From the NCBI GenBank assembly GCA_959347315.1, contig OY365811.1, positions 31,877,711 to 31,941,710 of the forward strand: 64,000 nucleotides of DNA, given 5' to 3'. A program made the position numbers and the translations under genes. The stretch's first letter is position 1, and every line of letters starts with the position of its first letter. The DNA is from Bimastos eiseni. Taxonomy: Eukaryota > Annelida > Clitellata > Crassiclitellata > Lumbricidae. Shown in pieces: positions 1 through 12,400 of this stretch. The notes under the pieces were generated by a model. That model was not told the DNA's origin. It saw only the letters and a program-made list of their open reading frames with translations, and did not search any database.

Positions 1-681
1 TATTAACGTTAGTGACACTACTATCACTGTGATCATTACAAATTATGTACAAATCGAAATAAGTCACACAGAAACATGAATCTCAGATCAGGTTGGCCAT
101 CTGCCGGGTGGAAGATCAATGACAGTTTCCAAACAGTATAAATGACAAAAAAATTTATCAGATGCATTTCCTAAGCGGTAGACCTTCATTTTTCACATAA
201 AAAATTTGAACCCTGAAATCAGCAACAAGCTGTTCCACTAAGTCAGCTACAGGGAAGGAAACTCTATATGGAAAAACAATGCCTATATAAACTCACTCTT
301 AGTCAGTCGGCAGATGATAAATCCGAGTCCTACAGTGCATATAAATCCTATGGTCGGCTCTTTTTACAAGGTTCTTGCGCAATACATACACGTGACCCAG
401 CTGACAGAAACATTCGTCAACGCTTTAAAGTAACTAATCTTTACAGCAATGTAAACCCATAGTCCTGTTTGATCGAGTTTTAGTCTATACTTTACACCAA
501 ATATCTTTTCCTAACATCAATAAGTGTGAAGAGTAAACGTAGGCCTAAGTCCATTGGCTTAAGCAGTAGACAGGAGCCAGACGAAACTCCGACTCATCCA
601 AGAATAGATAGACAGCAGACCCACTTTAATATCATTCCACATATTTAGCATCCACTGGCAAACATACTATGCCTTCCCCTC
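1..681. other. gene-free AT-rich DNA
   Basis: No exon, repeat unit or RNA gene could be recognised. A 64-codon open frame at 268-462 has no family resemblance and looks like chance. Confidence 0.5.
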
Positions 682-776
682 TTTTCCTCTCTATCTCCCT
701 CCTCCTCTTCCTCTTCCTCCTCTTCTTCTTCCTCCTCCTCCTCCTCTTCCTCCTCTTCTTCCTTCTCCTCTTCTAA
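682..776. repeat. CCT/CTT polypyrimidine microsatellite
   Basis: Almost uninterrupted C/T tract on the + strand made of CCT and CTT triplets. The opposite strand reads as a run of Glu codons, which explains an apparent acidic ORF there. Confidence 0.9.
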
Positions 777-1059
777 GGAACAACAAGGATCAGGTTGAGA
801 TTGGCTAAGGCAGTTACATGATGACTGACTCAACCCAAACTGCACACTGCACCCTCTCTTCCTTGACCCAATCCTCCCATACCCCTTTCTCCTCCAGGGG
901 CACCCCATTCTCAATAGGCAGCCGGAAAACATTAGCAATGGCTGGGCATAGGACTTAATCATCAATTAACTGATAACACAGGGTCTTATCAAAGGCAACA
1001 TCATGAATCCACTGATTACTGAGGGTTCATATCACAGTTGGATGGTCAGGCTCTTCAAG

Positions 1060-1096
1060 GCAGCCAAAGACAGAGAGAGACAGAGACAGAGAGAGG
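1060..1096. repeat. GACAGA/GAGA microsatellite
   Basis: Short run of imperfect GACAGAGA units within otherwise featureless DNA (777-1780). Confidence 0.6.
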
Positions 1097-1789
1097 ACTA
1101 CGTAGGTAAACATAAAAAACCCAACATAAACACAGGGAGAGATACCACCTTTACACTCTGAGATACTCCTTCTCCTAGATTAAATCAATGCATGACGTCA
1201 TAGGAGGATACAACCAATAGCAGCGTTCCTTCTAACAAAGGCATCCGACAGCTGCTGCATATAACCAAATAAATCATCGACCATTTATGATTAAACATCT
1301 CATCTTGTTTATATTCAACTTCCAAGTCCCACTCTCTGAGTTTGTTCATACAAGTTCCCACAAGGAACCAGTTGCTGAATTTACCAACATGCACTAAACT
1401 TCAGAAATGTAAATAGTTTGGACGGATTTCTGATTATTATCATTTCCTCCGTTTCCTGATAATGGTTCATTACATAAACTGAGTCATCCCTGAATACATT
1501 TGACTTCCCACACTGTGTAACAAAGTAACTCATATCTTACGATCCATTTGATCATAACACGCTATAACCACTAATAAAGTACAATTAACTCGTTAATTCC
1601 TGATGACTAACTAAGTTGTCAGTCATTGGGTATATTTATGGAAGCCCATTGGTCAATGCATCACTCCTGTAAGATTGGGAGCTTCAGAACTGAGTCTAAG
1701 ATGGTGGGTCGTACAGACCTTGAGCAAGTCCTTCACACAATTTCTCAACGCCATTGATGAGTTATTCATTATATATATATATATAGTGG

Positions 1790-1967
1790 CAGGGGCGTCA
1801 ATTCCCCCCTGAGTGATGGAGGCAAACCCCCACCCCCACCCCCACCCCAGGTCACAAATGTCAGGAATGCAAGATATCTGCCCCACTGAGACTCAAAAAG
1901 TATCCCCACTACCTAATGTTGGAGGCATTGCCCTCCGGACCCCTCTCCCCCTATCTGGATGCCCCTG
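1790..1967. mobile_element. hAT-like MITE, family A copy 1
   Basis: A 178-bp element begins CAGGGGCGTC and ends GATGCCCCTG, so its ends are inverted repeats. It has C-rich stretches (CCCCCA)n inside. The flanks carry TATAGTGG on the left and, two bases beyond the right end, TATAGCGG, a 7/8 match resembling the 8-bp duplication made by hAT transposases. The same sequence occurs inverted at 29749-29904, including the GAGTGATGGAGG segment, which confirms a dispersed family. No coding capacity. Confidence 0.7.
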
Positions 1968-1999
1968 TTTATAGCGGTGCTTAAAATGCATAATAATAA

Positions 2000-2516
2000 T
2001 ATAATAATAAAAATAATAATAATAATAACAATAATAATGAAAATAATAATCACAATAATAATAATAATACACTTGTACATTATCATTAATTTTTTCTCAG
2101 CCAATGTCAGATTGGATCAATATGGCTTCTGGTAACATCAGCTTCATGAAGCCATCCACATAAATGTAGAGCACACAGGTGTCTTATATGCACTATTGAC
2201 AAACTGACTGAACATTTAGCTCTAATATGCAGTTGCAGGTTAAACTCACTCTTTTCGATCAGTATCTGTTCCACAGACATCACAACAATATTATTAGTCT
2301 ATTACTATTTATCATCGTCATAGTCGTCATCATCATCATCATCATCATCACAATCATCCCCATCATCATCATCTTCATTATCATTATTAGATATATGTTC
2401 AATGGTGGCCATCCTAATACTGTTTAAAAACAATTTGACAATGTGTTGAGCAAGCCTAGAGCATGACCCAAATGTTGAATGACAGACATTTCTCCAGTAT
2501 TACACTATTGTTATTA

Positions 2517-2553
<37 letters not shown>

Positions 2554-2640
2554 CATGTTATGGCGTCTGCCTCCTCTCGGTTATTATTTTATTATTATTA
2601 TTATTATTATTATTAATATTATTATTATATTATGCTGTTA
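2000..2640. repeat. Clustered ATA, TCA and TTA microsatellites
   Basis: ATA/ATAAT runs at about 2000-2072, TCA/TCATCA at 2285-2395 and TTA at 2503-2640. Open frames here encode only runs of Ile, Leu or Val and are artefacts. The 2100-2280 spacer holds nothing recognisable. Confidence 0.9.
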
Positions 2641-2925
2641 TCGCCCATGTGGGCGAGCTAAGTGAGTGGTGACAATGTCCCGAAGAGGCAGGCTGCGTTC
2701 CCACGCTGAAGAACGACCGAGATACGTTGGAACAGAAATGACGTCTCCATTGGATCGTGGGTTGCAGCACTCGTTCGACTACCCAACTCTGAGATGAACT
2801 GCAGTCCTTCACTGCTCCAAGCGCCGCCGGATTCCAAGGAGAGGGCTACGAAGTCGTGGGTGTTGGTTATGGTGGAATACTTGGCCCTCTTCGTCTTAGC
2901 TGCGCGTTCGGCTGCTTTGCCAGCT
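2641..2925. other. GC-richer block between two TTA arrays
   Basis: About 285 bp of clearly higher GC content and CpG density than its surroundings, bounded on both sides by TTA microsatellites. Short open frames exist on both strands, but I recognise no protein family. It may be an inserted retrocopy fragment or repeat core. Confidence 0.5.
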
Positions 2926-3075
2926 CTATTATCATTATTATTATTTTTATTATTTTTATTATTGTTATTATTATTATTATTTTTATTATTATTATTATTA
3001 TATCATCATTATATTTATATATTATCATTATTACTAAGTATTACTAACAGTAATAATCATTAAATTATTGTTATT
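2926..3075. repeat. TTA microsatellite, second array
   Basis: Imperfect TTA/TTT triplet array that mirrors the array at 2503-2640 on the other side of the GC-richer block. Confidence 0.9.
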
Positions 3076-3084
3076 AAATTAAAC

Positions 3085-3166
3085 CAGTGGTGAAAACAAT
3101 GCAAAAGGAGAGTATGGTCCACAGAATCAAAAGCTTTTGACAAGTCAAGAAGAACAAGACAGTGCT
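3085..3166 (-). pseudogene. Non-LTR reverse transcriptase fragment
   Basis: The minus strand reads [18 protein letters not shown], the catalytic motif A region of non-LTR reverse transcriptases (F/L-D-x-x-K-A-F-D). The match stops within about 25 codons on each side, so this is a short relic. It is related in kind to the intact element at 14853-18125 but not a direct copy. Confidence 0.75.
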
Positions 3167-3800
3167 GTCACCTACCATTTATCCACTGAGACAGGGCTTT
3201 TGGCAATTTGGGAATTAGGTTCAATTACATATATGAATCAAACAACTCATTCTAGAACTTCAAGGTTAAGATGGCCTGTACTTATATTGTCTCATTTCTA
3301 AAGGTAACTACTCATTCATGTAGCACCACTACACAAGAATCAGAGGCACTCTCTGTGCTGAATGAACTGTTGCTAAATAATAAGCTAGATATAATAACAT
3401 TAATAGCATAATCAGGATCATTATAGTCCTGTGTTGTTAGTCCACACCCTAGTATCAATATTAAAGTTTCTACAGCACCCAAAATCATATTTCTAAGTGA
3501 TGTAGAAGCTGAGATATTGACAAAAACCTTCTTATGGCGGCCATTTTGTCTAATTCAAGATGGCGGCCATAATATTATAAGTATTAGGGCAAACGGAAAC
3601 ATTGTTTTTCTGATTGCCTATACAATAACGTTTCCAAAAATGTATAGTTTTCAAACTCTCCAAAACAATCCAACGACACAGTGCACCTGACTAAAAAGTG
3701 AGAAACAGCTTCTCATGGGTGCATGCTTAATCAAAACAGAATTGATGGGCAGAGGGTCAAGATCCAAAGGGTTAAACCACCAGATATTCAAACGACTGTG
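3167..3800. other. Gene-free DNA with a GGCGGCCAT inverted pair
   Basis: Near 3533-3577 two near-inverted copies of TATGGCGGCCATTTTG face each other, resembling the core of a small palindromic MITE. No target-site duplication was found. The rest is plain AT-rich DNA. Confidence 0.4.
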
Positions 3801-3814
3801 TTTATGGTTTGAAA

Positions 3815-4330
3815 CACATTTTATTGTATTGAAGCATTTATAGAGCGCCTTTAATAGGGTGAACCGATCAGAAGTGCTGCCAGTGAGCACGGCCCCGCAA
3901 GAAGAGGCAGGTTTTGAGAAAAGCGAAAGATGAAGAGAGACTGCCAGATAGAATTGTAGAGCAAACAGATGGATAAAGCGCAATCCCACAGAGAGGGACC
4001 AATTGAAGCAATGGATCGGTACTGAGCCATTGCTGTTCTAGTTCGAGGAAAGAAAAGGTCAAGTCCATTTAGTGAGCAAAGTGGACAGAGGGTGGAAGCT
4101 GAATGAGGCCGAAGTATTACGTCAACCCTGTATATCAGGGCAAGATCCCGCTGAGCCTTGAAGATTCGAATGAGAATTTTAAATTGTATGCAATCAAGGA
4201 AGGGAGCCAATGTAGTTCATCAAACAAAAGGTAGAGAGAAACAGGGAAAGCCATACATATATCTAGCAGCTGTCTTAAATACTGACTGAAGCGGACAGAG
4301 AAGTAGTGAAGGTGGAGGAGGAGACAGAAA
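3815..4330. repeat. Degenerate dispersed repeat (TTTATAGAGCGCC type)
   Basis: Starts with a TTTATAGAGCGCC motif after GTATTG-like DNA and continues with AAAAGGTCAAGTCCATTTAG and GGGAGCCAATGTAGTTCA. These read like a decayed dispersed repeat common in aquatic animal genomes. Related openings occur near 33447 and 61377. Overlapping minus-strand open frames (3651-4210) are not supported as genes. Confidence 0.5.
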
Positions 4331-5267
4331 AACGAATGACCTCTGAGATGCCTTCTTATTTTGGCACGTCATCCATAATAAGAACACAAATAAACAAATA
4401 TACGAGTGAGGCAATCCAGAAATAGATATAGGCCTAGTTCCAGATAACCTTGGGTAACTTGGCTCACTTATAGAAGTTATAGGATAACATCATATTAACT
4501 TTATTATTGTTTATTAACAGTTCTTAAATGTAAATTGTCCTAACTGTGAAAGCAAACCCCGACAGCGTCTTCTGCTCGTTAAATTAAAATGAAGCGCACA
4601 TTGACACAACAATTTGCATATAGAACAAAATAATCTCAAATGATAAAATGCAACACAAGCATTCCTCAAAAAAATAACAGAAAGAAATATACGTAAATGA
4701 ATACAATGTAGGCCTACAAACCTTGCGTTTATACCGATGCACATCCAACACGAAACAGTCCCGTAAAAGTAACTTTTCCATCAGTTTTTTCTACAATAAT
4801 TAACTCAATTCTTCGTCCATGTTCTCTGCAATCATCAGAGTCTCGTCAGTCGAACGTGGAGCGACATCTGCAGTGCACAGCAGGCGACCCTAGACCAACA
4901 GCAACGTGTTGTCGGTCATCGAAAGCGCAAAGCAACTTCAACAACCTCCAAACTACGACGATGGAGCGCACATCTAATGATATTGAATTCGTACACCGTT
5001 TCAGCGTCACGTGCCAGACGACGTAGCCTACTTCTGCGTCTAGCACAGCTGCCGCCGCAACTCTTGTCATCCCCCCACGATTATTCTACCACTCGATCCA
5101 TTCTATCACTCCATCTCTGCCGTATTGACAAGGCAGAGTATAACCATACCGGGGAAAAACTTCATTGGGCGTGATACTCTAAGAGGAAGAATACGGCCAC
5201 GACGCTTATCATCTTAGTTGTTGTTAAGCGTCGTTAGACAAAAACTATAGGCTTAAGTGGTCTAAAA
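4331..5267. other. Gene-free DNA
   Basis: No exon or repeat recognised. Short open frames around 4500-5170 overlap on both strands and resemble no family. Confidence 0.4.
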
Positions 5268-5269
5268 TA

Positions 5270-6555
5270 GGGGGGGACGGGGCAAGAATGGCATGGCGGG
5301 TAAGAGTGGCATCCCCCTTCTGACAAGAAAACAATCGCAAGTGCAGACCCGTTACCTTGCGTTTTAATTAGCTAGTCTGATGCGATACACAACTGAACAC
5401 CATATTCTGCAGAAGGGCGGGCGAAACTACTTTTGGTTTGATTTTTATGATTTTTATCCAATTTTAGTTTCATGAAGACGAATTTTGTTTGATCAGCATT
5501 TTCTCGATGAAAAAATATAGGGAATAGTATTAATGTGTGTCATTAATACACTGTTGACATTCGTCCTTTTAGTGAAACATTATTGTATATTGCTTCTTAT
5601 TCCCCACATAACGAGAAGAATCGCTAAACAGAGGCATGGTTGTGGGGCAAAGGAGGCACACTATCTGCCATTCTTGCCCCCACGACATGCCACGTCTTAT
5701 AACATTATACTCTATGATAAGAAGCAATCGGCTAAGAAGCGACCTTAGTAACAAAGTTTTCAAAAATGTAAAGAGACACACATAGAGACGACTACCTGTC
5801 CTTCACATTTGCCCGAGGCTACAGGAAAGGAAATAACCCAGAAGATTAAGAACCAGAAGCAAAAACAGAACCAGTAACAGGTGACAGAAGCAGAAGAGCC
5901 AAACATAGAAGAACCAAAAGCAGAATCAGCAACAGGTGAAACAGAAGCAGAAGGCTCTAAAACAGAAGAACCAGACACAGGAGCAGCAGCTGAAAAGTAC
6001 CAGAAAGACATACAGATCGAGAAATGACACCAACTTCCATTAAATTTATTGCAGAGAGATTTAGAACGATCCACCAGAATAAACTTGGTTACAATGTTTA
6101 ACATGCAAGTAGTAGTGTCATGAGGGCTGCGCTCCTATTGAGCCAGACGACAAGCAGTTTTTTTGTGATACAGTCATTAACTATCAATTTTTCTTTATCA
6201 AAGTTACACATACGACATTCAGTTTCCATTTATATGTCTAATGGTTAAATAAATAGTTAAGATAACTTGTTACGATATATGACTGCCTCCATGTCAAACT
6301 TGCCCCACCATTTTGGGCATGAGTGGCAGTACGTGCCACTCATACCCAAAATGGAGGGTAAGAGTGGGATCAATTTCAATTTGCATTTTTACTTATTTTA
6401 CAAAATATTCTGTCATTTATGGTCGATGTCGAATGTTTTTATGTTAGCTCTGCTAATTGCCAAGTCGCCTACGAAAAATTGTGGCACAATGATGTGTATT
6501 AATGACAATATGATATATCTTCTAAAAAAGGTGCCCTTCTTGCCCCGGTCTCCCC
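5270..6555. mobile_element. TA-flanked nonautonomous DNA transposon, 1.29 kb
   Basis: The left end GGGGGGGACGGGGCAAGAA matches the reverse complement of the right end, GGGGAGACCGGGGCAAGAA, at 16 of 19 positions. Both sides are bordered by TA (5268-5269 and 6556-6557), as in transposons that insert at TA. Inside are another GCCATTCTTGCCCC stretch near 5670, a decayed Glu/Thr/Pro-rich open stretch around 5870-6030 (+), and a long hairpin at 6308-6354. No transposase motif is visible. Confidence 0.65.
6308..6354. repeat. Long hairpin inside the TA-flanked element
   Basis: Two 21-bp arms (6308-6328 and 6334-6354) are inverted complements with a single mismatch, separated by 5 bases. The arms contain CCATTTTGGG and GAGTGGCA. 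Confidence 0.85.
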
Positions 6556-6557
6556 TA

Positions 6558-7403
6558 AGCTGTAGACTTATCAGGATGTAAAAGAGTATGAATCGCTTAT
6601 GAGATTCATCTCTTGTCAAAGCTGCCAATTGTCATTAACTCAACTCTTGTATACGTGTAATGCTATGTATTAAGTGTGTTTGTTATGTATTTAGTTGTAC
6701 ATGCCGTACGACAACAAGCGTTCATATAGCCTACTTACTGACTGACTTATCAGCGAGTAGGTAACTTACAACAGTCATAATCAAGGTAACTATCCTTGCT
6801 CACAAGTTCACAATAATAAAATGATAACTAGGAGAAGAAGGTGAAGTCAAGGAGGGACCAAGACCAATCAAGAGTTCTTGAAGGTGAAATAGTGCAACGT
6901 ATCCATAGCAAATATCGTAGGCTAGTAGCTGCTGTTGAGAATTAATTTGAATGGTGTTTCACAATATCTTATTCGGATGTATACCTGTGGGCCTATTGGG
7001 GTTAAATGCAGAGTTAATATATTAAAGTTAAATCACGATCTATTTCGAATTCATGGCTTAGACTTCTCGTGGCTGAAGATCAAGTCTGCTCAAAAATACA
7101 AAGAATAAGTTTTAGTAGGCCTATAGGCCTAGACCTACTATTTATGCCCATGTATGGTGCCGCGCATCATGGCCAACTAAATTCTGCATTATCAGTCCAA
7201 ACTTCAGACTTATGGTTGCGATTGCTAATGCCCAATGGTAACAATAAAAGACCCGCGCTACCCAATAGTACCGTGAGGCATAATTATGACTATAAGTCTT
7301 ACCACTTAAGATCGTGCATCCTATTTTCAACGCCTAGTGTCTTCCAATGCTATTGCCTGGGTGTTCTCAAGTAACTGCACGTGCGCCTACAGTCCGGACT
7401 GTG
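6558..7403. other. Gene-free DNA with TAGGCCTA palindromes
   Basis: No coding exon recognised. A TAGGCCTATAGGCCTA double palindrome lies at about 7115-7132. Confidence 0.4.
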
Positions 7404-7411
7404 CTCACGAC

Positions 7412-7675
7412 CAAGGGTGTAACAAGTGGGGGCAGATGGCCACTGGCCCCTCCTTTCAAACAAGGAGTCAACGCCCTTCCTCCAGTTTTGGTGTTCATCA
7501 ATTAAATTGCCCTCCCGTCAAAGCGACAAGTTAAAGCCGAAATTAAGTTGGCATCCAGCCCATGCCCAGTTGACCCTGTTACAAGTCTCATAATGGTGGA
7601 CAGGAAACGTTTTCGGTCGGCCAGCAGGTCTTTATGAATTGTGCCCCCACTTTTCAAAACCTTTTTACACCTCTG
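7412..7675. mobile_element. hAT-like MITE, family B
   Basis: A 264-bp element opens CAAGGGTGTAACAAGTGGGG. Its right end, reverse-complemented, reads CAGAGGTGTAAAAAGG and later AAAAGTGGGGGCA, so the ends are imperfect inverted repeats. The flanks are CTCACGAC (7404-7411) and CTCATGAC (7676-7683), an 8-bp duplication matching at 7 of 8. Noncoding. Confidence 0.75.
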
Positions 7676-7689
7676 CTCATGACATATTT

Positions 7690-8560
7690 AAATAACTATA
7701 CTAGTATTACTTTGTGCCCATATAAGGTGCTGCAGCACGTACGTACGGCCATTTACATAAGGCAAATTTAGAAGGCCAGGATTTTGTGAGCTAAAAGCTG
7801 TTTTCGTTAGTCATTTATAAGCAAGATATGACGCTCTAATGATAAAGCATGACAGTCTTGGTTTATAAGGCCTCAATAATCGGATCGTCACCAGAATATA
7901 TATTAGGCAGCTTATTCTTGCGGTCAATGTGGACTCCTCAGCAAGGCAGACTGAGCATAGCCTATAGGCCTACACGTCATCGGTGGCCCATGTTGATTTG
8001 ATTGCCCCGTTGTAAGCTAAGCCTAGGTTTGCTGTACTCAAAGTTAGGTTTTTCAAGAAAGTTTTAAGGTAAATTTAGTTCTTTAGGTTTTTAGTTTTTT
8101 AGGGTTTTAACGTACGCGCAGTCGTACAACGGGTACAAAAATAGGACAGATAAGCTGAAGAACTTCTAATGCATTGTATTTTACAATGCATTCTTCTTAC
8201 TAGTGAGTAATGACAAGTAATTATTAAGTGAGCGAAGCATGCCACGTTAAGGTCGCAATAACAATATCCCAATACAGTTTTAACTTTTGCTTTTAAAAAA
8301 GTTGAAAATTGGGGATTTCAACTTTCGCAATTTTTCATTTTTTTCTAAAACCTAGTATAGGCCTATATATATTATGGTCAGGGCCCTGACCAGTATACTA
8401 CGACGACTTGCGCGCATCGTGCTTCGTAACCTCACACTGAAACCTACTTACTATCACAAATAGCTCACCGAACGTTATAATCCGGTTTTCTAAAGACAAG
8501 TAGCCAATTGTACGTTGTTGATTAAATTCTCGGCGATCATATCTTATCTGCTTACTCACA
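7690..8560. other. Gene-free DNA with two perfect small palindromes
   Basis: AATGCATTGTA-TTT-TACAATGCATT occupies 8168-8192, an 11-bp stem. TGGTCAGGGCCCTGACCA is a perfect 18-bp palindrome at 8375-8392, flanked by TAGTATA and GTATACTA. No gene seen. Confidence 0.6.
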
Positions 8561-8569
8561 TGAAGAGAT

Positions 8570-9317
8570 TACGCACGATACGCTAGATGGCGTTGGTTGA
8601 CTGTTCTCGAATGTGTCACGAGTTATTTATAGTTGTTGTTCTTGTGTCGCCGTCTGGCGTTTAGCGAAGGCGTTCGCGGATCTTGTTCGAGGGAGGTAGG
8701 CGTTGAGTTGTATGGCTTATCGTTTACAATTAATACAGGTTGAGCTTCGTGCTAAATTCTTTCTTTCCTAACTGTGCAGGTATTGAGACGCGTGAGTAAG
8801 CTTTTATCTATACTTCGCGCATGGTTAGGTTTCAGACAGCCGCTCGCAGTGGCTGTTGGACTTGGACGTGGCAGACGTAGGTTGCCTACTGCTAGTCGAC
8901 CGGTATTTTGGCCCTTTATGGGCGTCTACTGACTAGGGCTGATACCCGGAAGCAAGGACCGCATCCGATTGTTATCGTAACTGATCGAGTGTTATTAAGT
9001 TCCCAATTGCTGACCGAGACATTCTCATACGGTTTAGAGGGGTTTCTATGACAGAAATTTAGTTCCAGCGGCTTTAATTTGCTCGATTCGGAACGGAATT
9101 TTAATTCTGCAGAATTTCATGCAGATTTCGCCAAAGACGATCGTAATCGAGGAACCAGGTTGAATGAACTGTTGAGAAAAGAAGCATTTGGGAAGTGAAA
9201 GGAAGCCAAATTACATATTTGAAATGAGTAAGACTGAAGATTTGTATTTTCTGTTTTTTTTCATGATAATTAAGCTTGGTTTTTATCTGATTAAAAGTTG
9301 CAAAAAGGGCATCGAAT
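8570..9317 (+). promoter_or_regulatory. Likely promoter and 5' untranslated region of CAP
   Basis: This CpG-containing, less AT-rich block lies directly upstream of the CAP start codon. A plausible 5' exon ends GGGAG|GTAGGC (donor at 8696), and a pyrimidine-rich acceptor ends at 8779 (CTAACTGTGCAG). Which of these is used cannot be told from sequence. No in-frame coding extension upstream of 9318 is needed for the protein. Confidence 0.4.
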
Positions 9318-9420
9318 ATGGAACTTTTGATACAACGGCTGGAGGAGGTTACTACACGACTGGAAAATGTAGCGGCCAGAGGAGGAGAGGCAGAAAGTGG
9401 AGACTCGTCCGTGGATCTTG
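9318..9420 (+). CDS. CAP1: CAP exon 1 (start)
   Basis: Encodes residues 1-34 from the ATG at 9318: [16 protein letters not shown], the oligomerising coiled motif of CAP. It ends in phase 1 at G|GTTTGT. Intron 1 (9421-11263) contains a 51-bp minisatellite at 10551-10688 and nothing else recognised. Confidence 0.92.
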
Positions 9421-12400
9421 GTTTGTAGCAGTGATGGAACTACTGTAAATGTGATAGAAAGCTAATAAATATCAAAACTGCCATTTGAAATCTAGATGCA
9501 GAGCACCAGTCATTATGTAGCAGTAGCACTGTTGTTGTTTCAGCAGTTGCAGCTGCAATACATTGCCTTTTGTAGCAGAACAATTGCAGCAGTTCTTTTG
9601 GTGGTTGAGTTTTCCTAGCACTTCTGCTAATTTTTTATAGGAGTATTTCTGGCAATAGGTTCATGGCAGTTTGGACTAGTTGAATCAGAGCAACAGCCTT
9701 GTATTATAGATCATTCGCTGGAATTTTTTGCATGTGAGGTTTAGTATTGCTGGTAACCATTGTAATTGAGTATTAACAAATCACTGAGACGTATCAGGTA
9801 CCTGTTGTTTACATATCTTTGCTTATGGGCCAAATTCCTTACAACACTTACTCGCTTTCCTCGTTCTGTTTTTGTTACTGTTCCTTCATGTTACTATTTA
9901 AGTGAATAGTCTGGCTGTTTATGTAAGTCAGTTCTGTGTGACTTCTTGAGCTGTAGCAGTTTTATACTTTAAGTTGCAGTGTTAATTGATTTATGCAGAC
10001 TTTATGTTCTGAGTTGCTACTGCTTTGGGCTAGAACTTTAGCAATTCTATAATTTGTTTGCTGATTGTTATGTCTGCTTTATGTAATTACAGGAAGTTGT
10101 AGTATGCTTATTAAGTAACAGTAATTTTTTTAAACTTTTTTGTACAAGGCAAGTTTTATTACTGAGTCAGTAACCGCTGTGCATTATTATTTGAAATATA
10201 TATAATTGGGATTTGAAGGAGGGCCATTGGAGGCATATCTTAACTTTATAAATCAGGTTACTTAAAATGTCAAAGGAAATTGATTTGGTAGCTTTAGAAG
10301 TACCTTTGCCACATCAAATCAATAGACCACCATTTTTTATTATTGTAAAAATATTTTGCTGAAGAAGCAAGCCATATTATGTCATTGTACCAGACTGTTG
10401 ATATTTTTGTGGTCTTGTTATATACTAGTGTATGATAGTAACAGAGCTTTAGTGTGGAAGAAGGATGGTGCATTTATAAAAGCAGATAATAATTTGGACA
10501 GCTGTCACAAAACTGTTGTGACTGTTTTTAAAATGAAAATGTGCAAAACCACAATTGACCAAACTAAAAATACAAATACTATAATTTTTATATACATAAC
10601 AACAATTGACCTAACTAAAAATACAAATACTATAATTTTTATATGCAAGACAACAATTGACCTAGCTAAAAACACAAATACTATTGCTATTAGTACTTAC
10701 TAGTTACTATTTCCTAGTGTGAACTGAAGCAAAGCTAACATTTTCCTAATGTATACTCAGGCAAGACCAAAAAGTCATAAAAATTATGCAAATTGCCAAA
10801 CTAAAAATCAAGAGAATGAGACTTTTTTAAATATTTGATACTCAGAATTGTACTAGGTACATCTCAGCTTTTAAAACTCGGACTCAGCAGGAAATTGGCA
10901 ATCAGTTCATCCCTATTTTACCTGTTTTGAGGTTATATTCGTCCAACTTTGTTTCACCTTACATTAGGCTTGACGTGCTAGTTTTTGAATTGCATTAAAT
11001 TTGACCTTCTTTACTATTAAAGATTAAGATCCAAATTTGTGACCCAGATATTTGTTTTTCAAGTATGCTAATTCACTGTATATTTTACTCTGCTGCTTGT
11101 ATTCATGGAACGTAATTAGACATGAGGGATGGAAATAATCATTCTAATTGACTGATTAGCTGGTAGTTTGTAATCGACTTGGGGATTTGACTGTCCTTTT
11201 TGCCTGCAGTTATATTCGTTATATTTGTATTTGTTAAGTTCTTTAATATTGTCTTCTGTTCAGATCAAGTGGTGCCATCTGTAGCTGCTTTTGATGCAGT
11301 TGTTTCTGGTTCTCTGGCAAAGTTCATTGCAGCCAGCAACAAAATCGGTGGAGATGTCAAGACACAGGTGATGCAGCAGTTGATTTTCTTTGATTTTGGA
11401 TAAACTAGAGCTCTCTGCCAACAGGCTTAAGTCCTGTGACTATTTACCTAGTGCTGTTTAAGAATGTGACAGCGCTGTACACAGGGAGGATTTGGGATGG
11501 ATGGAAATGCTGGTAGACAGGGAAAAAACGAATTCTGATGTAGTTTTGGCATGTTGTAAGAATGGATGTTAAGAGACAAATGAATACATGAATGGAAGAC
11601 GTGTTCAAAACAAAATCTCATAAAAAAGACGTGCACATGATAACGGCTTTGATACAATCAGAGATTGAAAGAAATGGAGCCTTTACAGTCAAATCTTATT
11701 TTTGACAAAACTTGACAGAAAGGAGAAAGGAAGAAGAAATCGGAGGATGTTATATGAATGCTTGAGTGCTATATGAATACAAGTATAATGGGGTTTATCT
11801 TTTTATGCATTTGTATTCATTCTGCGATTATTCTTGAATTGATTATTAAGTCATTCATTTATTATTTTTCATTATTAATATTTGACGGCTCAGCACGATA
11901 TCGGTCACATATTTAAATATTTTAAAAGTGGGTTTTTGATGCAACATTATAGACTTTCTTATTAGCTTTCCAGAACTGCTTCTGTTTCTCTTATATCTTA
12001 TACCTGAGAAAAGTTGTGTCAATTTAAAATCGTTCTATGTTCGCAATCTCTTTTGAGAAAATCGCTTCCAACGTTCGTGGGATTATTTGATCATTTTTCT
12101 GTAGATTGGTATTTCTTTGCATATGACCTCTTACTAAGCTATGAAATAGCTATAAAATATTATAGCAAAAGCAATTAACAATATTGATTAGTTTGGCTTA
12201 AATTAAAAGCTAGTCCATTTCGAATACACAAGACAGCTAGAGGAGATGTTAAGCTTGCAGGTGATATCAATATTGCAGGGGTGCAAGCATAGGAAAATGA
12301 CGCAACAGACCTAGAAAATCATCATTAATTTATTAAAAATACAAAACTTCTAACTTGAAATTAGCATAGGTTCCAATAAATATTCATTAAAAATATTTAG

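Noticed and set aside
645..965. Acidic Glu-rich minus-strand ORF
   Set aside because: It is the translation of a CCT/CTT microsatellite.
1913..3063. Several Ile/Leu/Val-rich ORFs resembling membrane proteins
   Set aside because: They are translations of ATA, TCA and TTA triplet arrays.
3651..4210. Overlapping minus-strand ORFs of 112 and 119 codons
   Set aside because: They overlap in different frames within a dispersed repeat and match no family.
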